DNA of 64,000 bases from positions 55,015-119,014 of the forward strand of contig NZ_BKCF01000007.1 in assembly GCF_009014635.1 (NCBI RefSeq), written 5' to 3'. Positions 26,917 to 37,920 of this stretch are shown here, one piece after another. The translations under genes were made by a program, and so were the position numbers. The DNA is from Patiriisocius marinistellae (GTDB taxonomy: Bacteria; Bacteroidota; Bacteroidia; Flavobacteriales; Flavobacteriaceae). The notes under the pieces were generated by a model. The model did not search any database and had not been told where the DNA came from. It saw only the letters and a program-made list of their open reading frames with translations. Within the stretch, counting starts at the first letter, position 1; every line of letters begins with the position of its first letter.

Positions 26917-28248
26917 CTAATCGTACATTAAATACTGCTGTCGCATCGCATCAAATTCCTTTAGTCCTGATGCCCAAGTTGCTCTAATTTCTTCAGCAGA
27001 TAATCCTTGTTCAATTTGCTGTTGTAGTTTTTTTGTTCCTGCTAGTGTGGTAAAATAGGGAATAAAAAAGTCTTTTTTCTTGCCGTGGGCTTCGTAGGCC
27101 TCAATGAGCCATTCTAGGTTGATTTTATTGAGTTTTGGATGATTTGTTAAATCTTTTCCTTGGCAAAGTTCTCCTTTAAATTTTGGGTATTTAGCACCTT
27201 CGTTTGCTTGCGGTGTAAATTGAAAATCATACAATGTAGATGGCAGACTTGGTGCGCCAAAGATTTGAAATTGTTGTTCCGTTCCTCTTCCCGCACTTAC
27301 AATAGTGCCTTCAAAAAAGCAAAGGCTAGGGTAGAGGTTGATAGAAATGTCGTTAGGTAAATTGGGGGAAGGTTTAATAGGTAATGAATAAGGCATATTA
27401 CGCTCGTAGTTTTCCATTTCGATAACCGTGAGATCGCATTTTATGTTGTTTTCTAACCATCCTTCGCCATTAATCATTTTTGCGTATTCGCCAATGGTCA
27501 TTCCGTGGACTACGGGAATGGGGTGCATACCCACAAAACCAGCGTGCTCTTTTTCAAGAATGGGGCCGTCAATGTAATAGCCATTTGGGTTAGGTCTGTC
27601 TAAAACGATTACTGGAATTCCAGCTTCAGCGCAGGCTTCCATCACATAATGTAGTGTAGAAATATAGGTGTAAAAACGAGCACCCACATCTTGAATATCA
27701 AATACCATCACATCGATACCTGCGAGTTGCTCAGGCGATGGCTTTTTACTTTTACCATAAATAGAAATGATTGGGATACCTGTTTTAACATCAACTCCAT
27801 CTTTAAGTAATTCTCCAGCATCTGCTTTTCCTCTAAAACCATGTTCTGGTGCGTAGACTTTTTTTACTGAAATTTTAGCCGAAACCAAATAATCTACAAG
27901 GTGTGTATTGTTATTAGTAGTATGATCTGCCGGATTGTAAATTCCCGAATTAATTTCTTTTTCAAAAATATTTGTTACCGAAGTTTGATTAGCAACAACA
28001 CCCACTTTTTTATTTTTTAGCATTGGTAAATAAACGTTATATCTATTAGCGCCAAGTACTATATCTTTGTTTTTTTCTCTCTCATCTTTATCATTAAAAT
28101 CATCAATTTCTGTTTCTTGAATTTCTAGTGTAGCATTTAAAGCACTCCCATCACCTGTCACCCGTCTTCCGTCATCTTTAACGTTTCCACACGAAAACAA
28201 TCCTAAAATCGTTATAAATACTATATTTTTGAGAACTATTAAACCCAT
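26917..28248 (-). CDS. namZ: DUF1343 lipoprotein, exo-beta-N-acetylmuramidase NamZ-like
   Basis: A 443-residue protein with SPII signal (FITILGLFSCGN). From residue 67 it follows the DUF1343/NamZ family closely: KNKKVGVVANQTSV, VKKVYAPEHGFRGKADAGE, GIPIISIYGKSKKPS, VMVFDIQDVGARFYTYIST, VLDRPNPNGYYIDGP and SLCFFEGTIVSAGRGTE. NamZ of Bacteroidota releases N-acetylmuramic acid from the non-reducing end of peptidoglycan fragments during recycling. Residues 25-65 are a variable, charged linker after the lipidated Cys. Its start codon is only nine bases from the divergent permease start, so its promoter must overlap coding sequence. Confidence 0.88.
   Translation of the reverse strand: MGLIVLKNIVFITILGLFSCGNVKDDGRRVTGDGSALNATLEIQETEIDDFNDKDEREKNKDIVLGANRYNVYLPMLKNKKVGVVANQTSVTNIFEKEINSGIYNPADHTTNNNTHLVDYLVSAKISVKKVYAPEHGFRGKADAGELLKDGVDVKTGIPIISIYGKSKKPSPEQLAGIDVMVFDIQDVGARFYTYISTLHYVMEACAEAGIPVIVLDRPNPNGYYIDGPILEKEHAGFVGMHPIPVVHGMTIGEYAKMINGEGWLENNIKCDLTVIEMENYERNMPYSLPIKPSPNLPNDISINLYPSLCFFEGTIVSAGRGTEQQFQIFGAPSLPSTLYDFQFTPQANEGAKYPKFKGELCQGKDLTNHPKLNKINLEWLIEAYEAHGKKKDFFIPYFTTLAGTKKLQQQIEQGLSAEEIRATWASGLKEFDAMRQQYLMYD
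28224..28231 (+). promoter_or_regulatory. Candidate -7 box for the permease, inside the namZ coding region
   Basis: TATTTTTG fits TANNTTTG and ends 26 bases before the GTG at 28258. It lies within the signal-peptide codons of the divergent namZ-like gene. No TTG at the expected -33 position was found, so this is a weak call. Confidence 0.3.
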
Positions 28249-28257
28249 TTGTTACTT

Positions 28258-29496
28258 GTGAATTTCGAATTATTTATCGCCCGCCGCGTTGTTGCTTCTA
28301 AGGATTATAAAAGTAGCATTTCGGCACCAATAATAAAAATTGCTATCGTAGCAATTGCGCTTGGTATGGTGATGATGTTAATTTCGATTGCAACGGGTGT
28401 GGGGCTTCAAAAAAAGATTAGGGAAAAGGTTTCGGCATTCAATGGTGATATTATTATTACAAACTTTGATACTAATTTTTCTGACGATTCACAGATTCCG
28501 GTTTCTAAAACGCAGGAATTTTACCCCAATTTTAATATTTCCGATAGGGTAACACACATACAAGCCACCGCGACAAAAGGCGCTGTCATTAGAACCGAAA
28601 CAGATTTTGAAGGCATCATTGTCAAAGGTGTAGGCGAAGATTACAATTGGCAATACTTCGAGGATTTTTTGACCAAAGGCACGCTACCTAATTTTAAGAC
28701 AGATAGTGAAAGTAATGAGGTATTGTTGTCAACATATTTAGCAAACAGGCTACAATTAAATGTGGGTGATAAGGTGTTGACGTATTTTTTTGATGAGCAA
28801 AGTTCAAAACCACCACGTACACGAGCATTTGCTATTTCAGGATTGTACAATAGTGGATTTCAAGAATTTGACGCGCAATTTATGGTTGCAGATATTAGAC
28901 ACATACAGCGATTAAATAAATGGGATGAAAATGAAGTGGGCGCTTTTGAGCTGTTTGTAGATGATTTTGATTCTGTAAGAGAAATAGGAAATACGGTGTA
29001 TGATGGTGTGGGAAGTACACTAGATACACAAACAATTCGCGAAAAATTCTATTCAATTTTTGAGTGGTTAGATTTGTTTGATTTTAATATCGCACTCATT
29101 ATTGTGTTGATGATTGTGGTTGCGGGATTCAATATGATTACTGCTTTGTTAGTCCTTATTTTAGAGCGTACACAAATGATTGGCGTCTTAAAAGCACTAG
29201 GAAGTGACAATTGGAGCGTACGTAAAATTTTTATTTATAATGCCATGTACTTGGTGAGTGTAGGTTTGTTTTGGGGTAATTTAATTGGGATAGGGTTGTT
29301 GTTATTGCAGCATAATTTCAATTTATTTCCGTTAAATCCAGATACTTATTATGTTGACCAAGCACCCGTGTATCTTGCGTGGGATTATATTTTGGCGCTC
29401 AATATTGGGACATTTATTTTATGTTTTTTGATTTTGCTGATACCCTCTTATATCATTTCAAAAATTAGTCCGGTACGAGCAATTAGGTTTGAGTAG
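28258..29496 (+). CDS. FtsX-like permease of an ABC transporter (LolC/LolE-type)
   Basis: A 412-residue membrane protein: one TM after a short cytoplasmic start (APIIKIAIVAIALGMVMMLI), a large periplasmic domain (about residues 50-265), then three TM segments ending PSYIISKISPVRAIRFE, the canonical LolC/LolE/MacB C terminus. NFELFIARRVVASKDYKSSI is the usual flavobacterial N terminus, so I choose GTG at 28258 rather than the TTG at 28249. Role: probably extraction of lipoproteins from the inner membrane (LolE-like) with an ATPase encoded elsewhere. It is divergent from namZ with nine bases between the two start codons. Confidence 0.87.
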   Translation: MNFELFIARRVVASKDYKSSISAPIIKIAIVAIALGMVMMLISIATGVGLQKKIREKVSAFNGDIIITNFDTNFSDDSQIPVSKTQEFYPNFNISDRVTHIQATATKGAVIRTETDFEGIIVKGVGEDYNWQYFEDFLTKGTLPNFKTDSESNEVLLSTYLANRLQLNVGDKVLTYFFDEQSSKPPRTRAFAISGLYNSGFQEFDAQFMVADIRHIQRLNKWDENEVGAFELFVDDFDSVREIGNTVYDGVGSTLDTQTIREKFYSIFEWLDLFDFNIALIIVLMIVVAGFNMITALLVLILERTQMIGVLKALGSDNWSVRKIFIYNAMYLVSVGLFWGNLIGIGLLLLQHNFNLFPLNPDTYYVDQAPVYLAWDYILALNIGTFILCFLILLIPSYIISKISPVRAIRFE

Positions 29497-29524
29497 TTGG
29501 GCAATATAGATTTTCTTTTCTTTT

Positions 29525-29663
29525 CTTCGGAAATATTAATTGTGTAGTTTTTGCCATTGTTTTAAACTTCATTTTAATAAATAGTTTAATGACACATTGC
29601 ATTGCTATTGGGAAGCAAAATTTTAATGATATATAATTATTTTAATGTTATAAATTTCCGAAG
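29525..29663. repeat. Intergenic pair of the recurrent ATTTCCGAAG word in opposite orientation
   Basis: CTTCGGAAAT starts at 29525 and ATTTCCGAAG ends at 29663, both in the 245-bp gap between the permease and CBS-like genes. They form widely separated inverted copies of the 10-mer that recurs through the window. Apart from these and a -7 box, the gap shows nothing recognisable. Confidence 0.6.
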
Positions 29664-29715
29664 ACAACAATCTAACTTGTAAGCATCAATTAATAGTCGT
29701 TTGTATAAGAAATAG

Positions 29716-29723
29716 TACCTTTG
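29716..29723 (+). promoter_or_regulatory. Candidate -7 box of the CBS/CysK-like gene
   Basis: TACCTTTG, followed by CGC, matches TANNTTTG and ends 18 bases before the ATG at 29742. No TTG at the standard distance is visible; TTTG at 29700 is too close. Confidence 0.5.
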
Positions 29724-29741
29724 CGCTTTCAAAAATAAACT

Positions 29742-30722
29742 ATGGATTACGCAGAAAATATATTAGGTACAATAGGAAATACACCGTTAGTCAAAATAAA
29801 CAAACTAGCCCAAGATATTCCAGGACTCGTCCTAGCAAAATATGAAACTTTTAACCCAGGAAACTCAACAAAAGACCGTATGGCGTTGATGATGATTGAG
29901 GATGCTGAGGCAGATGGAAGGTTGCAGCCTGGAGGAACAATCATCGAAGGTACCTCTGGAAATACAGGAATGGGTTTAGCGCTTGCAGCAATCGTTAAAG
30001 GATATAAAATGATTTGTGTAATAAGTGACAAACAGAGTAAAGAGAAGATGGATATTCTTAGAGCTGTAGGAAGTGAAGTAGTTGTTTGTCCAACCGATGT
30101 TGCTCCTGAGGATCCACGCTCTTATTATTCAACTTCTGCTAGATTAGCAAAGGAAACGCCTAATTCTTGGTATGTAAATCAATATGACAATCCAAGTAAC
30201 GCCAAAGCACATTATTTAAGTACTGGACCAGAAATATGGAAACAAACTGAAGGTAAAGTAACTCATTTTGTTGTGGGTGTTGGTACTGGAGGTACTATTA
30301 GTGGTGTAGGTAAATATTTAAAAGAGCAAAATCCTAATGTGAAAATTTGGGGGATTGATACCTACGGTAGCGTTTTCAAAAAATACCACGAAACAGGCAT
30401 TTTTGACGAGAAAGAAATTTACCCATACGTAACCGAAGGTATTGGCGAGGACATCCTCCCAAAAAATGTAGATTTTGATATCATCGATGGCTTTACTAAG
30501 GTAACCGATAAAGACGCTGCCGTGTGGACACAAAAACTATCTAAAGAAGAAGGTATGTTTTTAGGCAATAGTGCAGGTGCAGCCATGAAAGGATTGCACC
30601 AACTAAAAGAACATTTTAATGAAGATGATGTAATAGTCGTACTTTTCCATGACCACGGAAGTCGCTACGTTGGAAAAATGTACAATGATGAGTGGATGAA
30701 GGAGATGGGGTATATTGAATAG
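29742..30722 (+). CDS. PLP-dependent cystathionine beta-synthase / cysteine synthase family enzyme
   Basis: A 326-residue fold type II PLP enzyme. K44 in NPGNSTKDRMAL is the Schiff-base lysine; GTSGNTGMGLALAA (70-83) is the substrate-binding loop, and VGVGTGGTISG the phosphate-binding loop. The wording around it (NTPLVKIN, MIEDAEADGRLQPGGTIIEG, PNSWYVNQYDNPSNAKAHY, VTEGIGEDILP) is nearer to the catalytic core of cystathionine beta-synthase than to O-acetylserine sulfhydrylase, but the C-terminal tandem CBS regulatory domains are absent. It therefore acts either in transsulfuration or in cysteine synthesis. It stands alone, with its own promoter. Confidence 0.88.
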   Translation: MDYAENILGTIGNTPLVKINKLAQDIPGLVLAKYETFNPGNSTKDRMALMMIEDAEADGRLQPGGTIIEGTSGNTGMGLALAAIVKGYKMICVISDKQSKEKMDILRAVGSEVVVCPTDVAPEDPRSYYSTSARLAKETPNSWYVNQYDNPSNAKAHYLSTGPEIWKQTEGKVTHFVVGVGTGGTISGVGKYLKEQNPNVKIWGIDTYGSVFKKYHETGIFDEKEIYPYVTEGIGEDILPKNVDFDIIDGFTKVTDKDAAVWTQKLSKEEGMFLGNSAGAAMKGLHQLKEHFNEDDVIVVLFHDHGSRYVGKMYNDEWMKEMGYIE

Positions 30723-30884
30723 GTGACTTAAAACAAAAAGGAAATAATAATTAAAATTTTAGTTTATTTTTTTGATTTTTACAACGCACAAAATATATGA
30801 GGTTTAAAAATAATGTAAGCTAGTGTTCGTTTGTTTTTAAATTTTTATATATTTAGGTAATCTAATTTTAAAAATCAAAATGAC

Positions 30885-32413
<1,529 letters not shown>

Positions 32414-32423
32414 ATACTAAAAT

Positions 32424-33392
32424 ATGAAAACTTATACATTCCTTTTTTTTGTTCTTATTGCTTTTCAAGTTAACTCACAAATTACTTTAATACCAGACAC
32501 TAATTTTGAAAATGAGTTAATAGAGCAAGGTATCGATACTGATAACACAATTAATGGACAAGTGGCCACGGCTGATATTGAGAACCTTACCATGCTTATG
32601 GTGAATGATGAAGGAATTCAAGATTTAACGGGAATTCAAGATTTTATATCGCTGGAAATGCTGAGTTGCAATTTAAACGAACTGACATCAATTGACGTTA
32701 GCAATTTAATCAACCTAACTTTTCTAGGGGTTGGCGTAACTAATATAACAACAATTGATGTGTCTAGTAATGTAAATTTAGAAAGTTTTTTTTGCGCCTA
32801 TAATAATCTAACATCTATTGATGTATCTAATAATCCAGCGCTTGAGGTTTTATTTGTAGGTCAGTCCGAGGGGGTAATAACGCCTCGCAATAGAATTACT
32901 GACCTAGATTTAAGTAATAACCCTAATCTCGATAGATTACAAGCGTTAAATTTAGATTTAGAACATTTAAATTTAATGAACGGAAATAATAGTATATTGG
33001 ACAATGTTGAAACAGAGGGGAATCCTTTATTACAATGCATCCTTGTAGATAATCCTATAGCAGCAAACAACGGAGAACCGCCTTATAGTACTTGGGAGAT
33101 TGACCCCACAACAAGTTATGCCAACGGCCCTAATTGCACATTGGGTATTGTGGGCAATGAAATAGAGGTATTATCGGTTTTTCCAAATCCTACACAAGAA
33201 TATATAATGTTTGACTTGGGGTACGAAAGAGCTCAAAAAATAGAAATTTATAACACGTTAGGAAACCTTGTTAAGGTGTATAAAAAAGGTGTTTCAAACA
33301 TTCTTCCTGTTAAAGAGTTGTCAAATGGCATGTATATTTTAAAGATACAAACTGAGACTAAATTGTATTCTGCCAAGTTTTTGAAAGAATAA
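32424..33392 (+). CDS. Leucine-rich repeat protein with T9SS type A sorting domain
   Basis: A 322-residue secreted protein. It has a signal peptide (FLFFVLIAFQVNSQ), an N-terminal TLIPDTNFENELIEQGID block typical of Bacteroidota LRR proteins, several repeats of about 21 residues of the LTSIDVSNN-x-LE type between residues 70 and 200, and a C-terminal ~70-residue type A sorting domain starting EVLSVFPNPTQEYIMF and ending GMYILKIQTETKLYSAKFLK. It is therefore exported by the type IX secretion system and attached to or released from the cell surface. It lies ten bases after the metalloprotease gene, so its expression could be affected by premature termination of that reading frame. Confidence 0.88.
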   Translation: MKTYTFLFFVLIAFQVNSQITLIPDTNFENELIEQGIDTDNTINGQVATADIENLTMLMVNDEGIQDLTGIQDFISLEMLSCNLNELTSIDVSNLINLTFLGVGVTNITTIDVSSNVNLESFFCAYNNLTSIDVSNNPALEVLFVGQSEGVITPRNRITDLDLSNNPNLDRLQALNLDLEHLNLMNGNNSILDNVETEGNPLLQCILVDNPIAANNGEPPYSTWEIDPTTSYANGPNCTLGIVGNEIEVLSVFPNPTQEYIMFDLGYERAQKIEIYNTLGNLVKVYKKGVSNILPVKELSNGMYILKIQTETKLYSAKFLKE

Positions 33393-33410
33393 TACTCGTA
33401 CAAATTGTAA

Positions 33411-33447
33411 AAATCCCTGTTGTTTTGACATCAGGGATTTTTCTTTT
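33411..33447 (+). terminator. Rho-independent terminator
   Basis: AAATCCCTG (33411-33419) and CAGGGATTT (33432-33440) form a perfect 9-bp stem with a 12-base loop, followed by TTCTTTT. It closes the metalloprotease/LRR unit 19 bp after the LRR stop. Confidence 0.8.
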
Positions 33448-33532
33448 ATGGTAAAACTCATAATAAATACATCGCCTCATCAACTTTTTTCCTACCTTTC
33501 TCATTCGCAAAGCTCCCCGCTACGCACTTTTT

Positions 33533-34804
33533 ATGAAGGAGGACTTCTTACACTACGTCTGGAAATTTCAAAAATTCAATACTGCGACACTTACCACAAC
33601 TTCTGGTGATACCATTCAAGTAATTCGTGTGGGTATGCATAACCATAATTCGGGTCCAGATTTTTTTAACGGGCAGGTGTTGATTGGCGGACAAAAATGG
33701 GCTGGTAATATAGAAATACACATAAAATCGTCAGACTGGTTTGCACACCGTCATGAAATTGACCCAGCGTACGACAATGTAATTTTGCATGTAGTGTGGG
33801 AACACGATGTTGAGGTATATCGCAAAGACGGTACTGCAATTCCTACGGTGATTTTAAAACCTTTAATTCCTACGGAAATTTTAAACGCATATCATACCCT
33901 ATTTAAAAAAGATCAAAAATGGATTGGATGTCAACAACGCTTTCATGAAGTTGATGATTTAACTATGAATAATTGGATTGAACGATTATATATTGACCGC
34001 TTACAACGTAAAAGCGAATTGATGATGCATCGATTAAAAGAACTTAATAATCATTGGGAAGCGTTATTGTTTGAGATGCTTGCTAAAAGTTTTGGACTTA
34101 AAGTAAATGGCGAGGCTTTTTTGAGCATAGGACAATCTATTAATTTTAGCGTCGTTCAAAAATGCCGAAAAGAACCAGAAACTCTTGAGGCTTTGTTAAT
34201 GGGACAAGCTGGTTTTTTTAATTCTGAAAATGATGATCCATACTTTGAGTCTCAAAAAGAAAACTATAAATTTTTACTGCGGAAATTTCAATTGGATGCT
34301 ACTTCGGTTATTATTCCAAAATATTTTAGATTAAGACCTCCTAATTTCCCTACAATTAGATTGTCACAATTAGCAAATTTATATCATCAAAAACAGGCTC
34401 TGTTTTCTGAGATTATGAATGTTAATAATAGTTCTCAAATGTATGAGGTGTTTAAAATTTCGGCTTTGCCATATTGGGGATCTCATTATAATTTTGGTGT
34501 GACTTCAGCAAAGAATAAACGTGTTCTTACTAAAAAATTTATTGATCTGTTGATTATAAATACGATACTTCCGTTGCGTTTTTGTTATGATTCTCACTTA
34601 GGGAAAGATGATACAGAAACGTTATTTACAATGGCGCAGCAAATTTCGGCAGAGAATAATAGTATTACCAAAAAATTTAATGATTTAAGACCGATTGCTA
34701 AAAATGCAATGGATAGTCAAGGGTTATTACAGTTGAAAAATGAGTATTGTAACGCGATGAAATGCTTGCAATGTGCAGTGGGTAATCAATTATTAAAAGC
34801 GTGA
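33533..34804 (+). CDS. DUF2851 family protein
   Basis: A 423-residue cytoplasmic protein of the Bacteroidota-specific DUF2851 family. The opening MKEDFLHYVWKFQKFNTATL, the block HNHNSGPDFFNGQVLIGGQK and WAGNIEIHIKSSDWFAHRH are the conserved N-terminal signature, and the extreme C terminus has a Cys-containing MKCLQCAVG. Some structure predictions suggest a nuclease-like fold for this family, but the role is unknown. It is followed on the same strand by the PspC-like gene after 31 bp. Confidence 0.85.
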   Translation: MKEDFLHYVWKFQKFNTATLTTTSGDTIQVIRVGMHNHNSGPDFFNGQVLIGGQKWAGNIEIHIKSSDWFAHRHEIDPAYDNVILHVVWEHDVEVYRKDGTAIPTVILKPLIPTEILNAYHTLFKKDQKWIGCQQRFHEVDDLTMNNWIERLYIDRLQRKSELMMHRLKELNNHWEALLFEMLAKSFGLKVNGEAFLSIGQSINFSVVQKCRKEPETLEALLMGQAGFFNSENDDPYFESQKENYKFLLRKFQLDATSVIIPKYFRLRPPNFPTIRLSQLANLYHQKQALFSEIMNVNNSSQMYEVFKISALPYWGSHYNFGVTSAKNKRVLTKKFIDLLIINTILPLRFCYDSHLGKDDTETLFTMAQQISAENNSITKKFNDLRPIAKNAMDSQGLLQLKNEYCNAMKCLQCAVGNQLLKA

Positions 34805-34835
34805 AATTTTGCTTGAAAAGTTGTAATTTGCTCCT

Positions 34836-35066
34836 ATGCTAAATAAGATTTATAAGATACGGCATTACTTTGAGCGCAATGGTTATTATGTATGTGCACG
34901 TCTTGCAGATAGGCTAGGTATGCGTACAAAAAGCGTGCGACTCTTTTTTATTTATGTGTCGTTTGCGACTGCAGGAGTTTGGTTTGCTATATATCTTACT
35001 TTGGCTTTTTTGTTGAAATTAAAAGACTTAGTGTATACAAAACGGACTTCGGTTTTTGATTTATGA
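34836..35066 (+). CDS. PspC-domain small membrane protein
   Basis: A 76-residue protein with one PspC-like domain: an N-terminal helix (HYFERNGYYVCARLADRLGM), the RTKSVRLFFIYVSFATAG segment and a membrane helix (VWFAIYLTLAFLLKL). PspC domains belong to phage-shock-type envelope stress systems, but stand-alone short forms are common in Bacteroidota. Its stop overlaps the start of the potassium channel gene by four bases (ATGA), indicating coupled translation and a possible functional link with that channel. Confidence 0.8.
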   Translation: MLNKIYKIRHYFERNGYYVCARLADRLGMRTKSVRLFFIYVSFATAGVWFAIYLTLAFLLKLKDLVYTKRTSVFDL

Positions 35067-36073
35067 GAAAACTATTTCAATCTAGATTATATTTTGCTTT
35101 TTTCCTTTTACTTGCTGTTTTTGCAGCTGGTGTAATAGGGTATCGATTTATCTCAGACTATTCTTGGGTAAATGCATTTTATATGACGGTGATTACTGTG
35201 ACTACAGTAGGATTTGGAGAAGTACAACCACTCAATGATGTGGATAAATTATTTACTTCCATTTTAATACTTTCAAGTATATTTATTGTAGCATTTTCAA
35301 TAAGTGTTATTACTGAGTACATATTAAATAAAAACAACATTGGTAATTTAAGAGAAAAAAGAGCTTATAAAATGATAGGTAAAATGAAAAACCATGTAAT
35401 CGTTTGTGGTTACGGACGTAACGGAAAACAAGCCGCTCAAAAGCTTTTAGACTACAAACAAGATTTTGTGGTTATAGAAAAAGATCATGAGGTGGTAGAT
35501 AAGTTTGCAGAGGAAGATTTGTTATTTATCGAAGGAAATGCAAATGAAGATGAGGTTTTAATCGAAGCCGGACTAGAAAGGGCAAGTACTATTATTTGTG
35601 CATTACCAAGTGATGCAGATAATCTTTTTATTGTGCTTTCGGCAAGACAGATCAATCCAAGCTTAAAAATTATTAGCCGCGCAACTGAGGAAACTAGTTA
35701 TCGAAAAATGAAGCTTGCTGGTGCAGATAATGTAATTCTACCAGACAAGATAGGAGGGGATCACATGGCATCTTTAGTAGTGGTGCCAGATTTAATTGAG
35801 TTTTTAGACAATTTGTCAATATCAGGTGATGACGATAGTATTAATGTAGAACAAGTCTCTTTTGAAAATGTATGTCCATCAGGAGATGAACAAGCAATTG
35901 AAAAACTTGATATTCGTAGAAAAACAGGATGCTCTGTAATTGGTTATAAAGGTCCTACAGGGGAATATGTTGTAAACCCAGAGCCATCTTTAGTCTTAAA
36001 AAAAGGGTCAAAGTTAATATTAATAGGTCGCCCAACACAAATTGAAAGTCTCAAAAACCTATATAACGTTTAG
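35063..36073 (+). CDS. Potassium channel protein with TrkA-N/RCK and TrkA-C domains
   Basis: A 336-residue two-TM K+ channel. TM1 (about 10-26), the pore with selectivity filter TVGFG (48-52), TM2 (about 66-90) and then a cytoplasmic RCK domain starting VIVCGYGRNGKQAAQKLL, the Rossmann NAD-binding motif GxGxxG, with acidic V-I-E-K at the end of the second strand. The C-terminal ~85 residues form a TrkA-C domain (GCSVIGYKGPTGEYVVNPEP). This is the MthK/Kch-type layout, gated by ligand binding to the RCK ring. The start overlaps the PspC gene stop by four bases. Confidence 0.92.
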   Translation: MRKLFQSRLYFAFFLLLAVFAAGVIGYRFISDYSWVNAFYMTVITVTTVGFGEVQPLNDVDKLFTSILILSSIFIVAFSISVITEYILNKNNIGNLREKRAYKMIGKMKNHVIVCGYGRNGKQAAQKLLDYKQDFVVIEKDHEVVDKFAEEDLLFIEGNANEDEVLIEAGLERASTIICALPSDADNLFIVLSARQINPSLKIISRATEETSYRKMKLAGADNVILPDKIGGDHMASLVVVPDLIEFLDNLSISGDDDSINVEQVSFENVCPSGDEQAIEKLDIRRKTGCSVIGYKGPTGEYVVNPEPSLVLKKGSKLILIGRPTQIESLKNLYNV

Positions 36074-36170
36074 AAAACATTAACATTTTAACGGTTTATA
36101 CGCTTGAGTTTTGCCTATTTTTTAGCATATTGCTTGACTTAAAATAAAAACTAATCTATAAATACCCATT

Positions 36171-37856
36171 ATGAAGAAATATCTTCTTTCCTTATTTGCA
36201 CTTTTAATGCCGTTACTCACTTTTGCTCAAGAAGTTGAGGAGGTTGGAATTGATGAACAGATTAATCAGGCATTTGCTCCAGTAGCTAACTTTTTTTCAA
36301 GTATAATATTCTTTGAAGTTGCAGGGGTTCCATTTGTATTAATATTATTGGTTTTCAGTGCTGCATTTTTCACATTATATTTTGGCTTTCCTAATATTAG
36401 ATTCTTTTGGAGAGCAATTCAAACCGTAAGAGGGAAATATGAAGATATAGAGAAGCACGGAGCTAAAGAACTATATGGTGAGGGAGGTATTGCTCAGGGT
36501 GTTGATATGAACAAGGTTGATGATTTTGATAAACATTTAGAAACTGTTGATGAGCTTGCAATAGATGGTGATATAGCAGATACAATTAGAGATGAAAGCT
36601 CAGACGGTGAGGTAAGTCATTTTCAAGCATTAGCTACTGCAGTATCTGGTACTGTAGGTAATGGTAATATTGCTGGTGTAGCACTAGCAATTGCCTTAGG
36701 GGGACCTGGAGCTACTTTCTGGATGATTATTTGTGGACTTTTAGGGATGAGTACAAAATTTGTTGAGTGTACTTTAGGGGTTCAGTTTAGAGATGTAGGT
36801 CCAGACGGTACTGTTTATGGAGGTCCTATGTATTACTTAAGTAAAGGTCTTAAAGAAAAAGGGTTTGCTACACTAGGAAAAATCACAGCTGCATTATTTG
36901 CAATCTTTTGTATTGGAGGTTCATTTGGTGGAGGTAACGCTGCTCAATCAAATCAAGCAACAATTGTCTTAAAAGAATTATTTAATTTAAATAGTGCAGG
37001 TGCAGGATTTTGGATTGGTGTTGTTTTAGCAATTCTTGTTGGTATTATTATAATTGGAGGTATTAAGCGTATAGCACAAGTGACAGAAAAAGTTGTGCCA
37101 TTTATGGCTGTTATGTATTTAGTAGCATGTTTATATATAATCTTATCTAATTTTTCATTAATCGATGATGCAATTTCTTTAATTATTACAGAGGCATTTA
37201 ACCCTACTGCAATAGGAGTGGGAAGTATTATAGGGGTTCTTTTAGTAGGATTTAAACGTGCAGCCTTTTCAAATGAAGCTGGAGCGGGTTCTGCCTCTAT
37301 TGCTCATTCAGCTGTAAGAACAAAATATTCAGCTAGTGAAGGATTAGTAGCGTTGTTAGAACCTTTTATTGATACTGTTGTAATCTGCACGATGACAGCA
37401 CTAGTAATCATTATCTTTAACTTTGGTGGTTTCTTTGAATATGGAGGAGACGGTACTGGAGCTGTAATTATCGATGGTTTATCATATGAAGGAGCAGGGA
37501 TAACATCTCAAGCCTTTGCACAATATATTCCTTATTCAAATGTATTTTTAACTATTGCAGTAGTGTTATTTGCAGTCTCTACAATGATATCTTGGTCTTA
37601 TTATGGACTTCAATCTTGGAAATATTTATTTGGAAGAGGTAAAAAAGCAGATTTACTTTATAAAGTTTTATTCTTAACATTTGTTGTAATTGGAGCAGCT
37701 GCAAACATGAAATCAATATGGGACTTTTCAGATGCAATGATATTTGCAATGATTTTCCCTAATATGGTTGGTCTTTTCTTCTTATACCCAATAGTTAAAA
37801 AACAACTTAACAGGTACCTTGATGCCATTAAATTAAAGAAAGACGCAATTAATTAG
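36171..37856 (+). CDS. Sodium:alanine/glycine symporter (AgcS family)
   Basis: A 561-residue transporter with about ten to twelve TM helices. An unusual N-terminal extension contains a signal-like helix (LLSLFALLMPLLTFAQ) and then the first core helices. Family blocks: VSGTVGNGNIAGVALAIALGGPGATFWM, written here as the GNGNIAG and GGPGA motifs, MSTKFVECTLGVQF, GPMYYLSKGL, GFKRAAFSNEAGAGSASIAH and STMISWSYYGLQSW. AgcS proteins import alanine or glycine with sodium, which fits a marine habitat. It stands as a single gene with 97 bp upstream and 64 bp downstream. Confidence 0.92.
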   Translation: MKKYLLSLFALLMPLLTFAQEVEEVGIDEQINQAFAPVANFFSSIIFFEVAGVPFVLILLVFSAAFFTLYFGFPNIRFFWRAIQTVRGKYEDIEKHGAKELYGEGGIAQGVDMNKVDDFDKHLETVDELAIDGDIADTIRDESSDGEVSHFQALATAVSGTVGNGNIAGVALAIALGGPGATFWMIICGLLGMSTKFVECTLGVQFRDVGPDGTVYGGPMYYLSKGLKEKGFATLGKITAALFAIFCIGGSFGGGNAAQSNQATIVLKELFNLNSAGAGFWIGVVLAILVGIIIIGGIKRIAQVTEKVVPFMAVMYLVACLYIILSNFSLIDDAISLIITEAFNPTAIGVGSIIGVLLVGFKRAAFSNEAGAGSASIAHSAVRTKYSASEGLVALLEPFIDTVVICTMTALVIIIFNFGGFFEYGGDGTGAVIIDGLSYEGAGITSQAFAQYIPYSNVFLTIAVVLFAVSTMISWSYYGLQSWKYLFGRGKKADLLYKVLFLTFVVIGAAANMKSIWDFSDAMIFAMIFPNMVGLFFLYPIVKKQLNRYLDAIKLKKDAIN

Positions 37857-37920
37857 GGCGATAACCTAATAGTAAAACATATCAATTTTTAAACTCCCCA
37901 GTTATAAAACTAGGAGAGTT

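Noticed and set aside
37890..37920. Terminator between the AgcS and HhH genes
   Set aside because: The stem AACTCCCCAGTT with AACTAGGAGAGTT has mismatches and no T run, and it abuts the next ATG.
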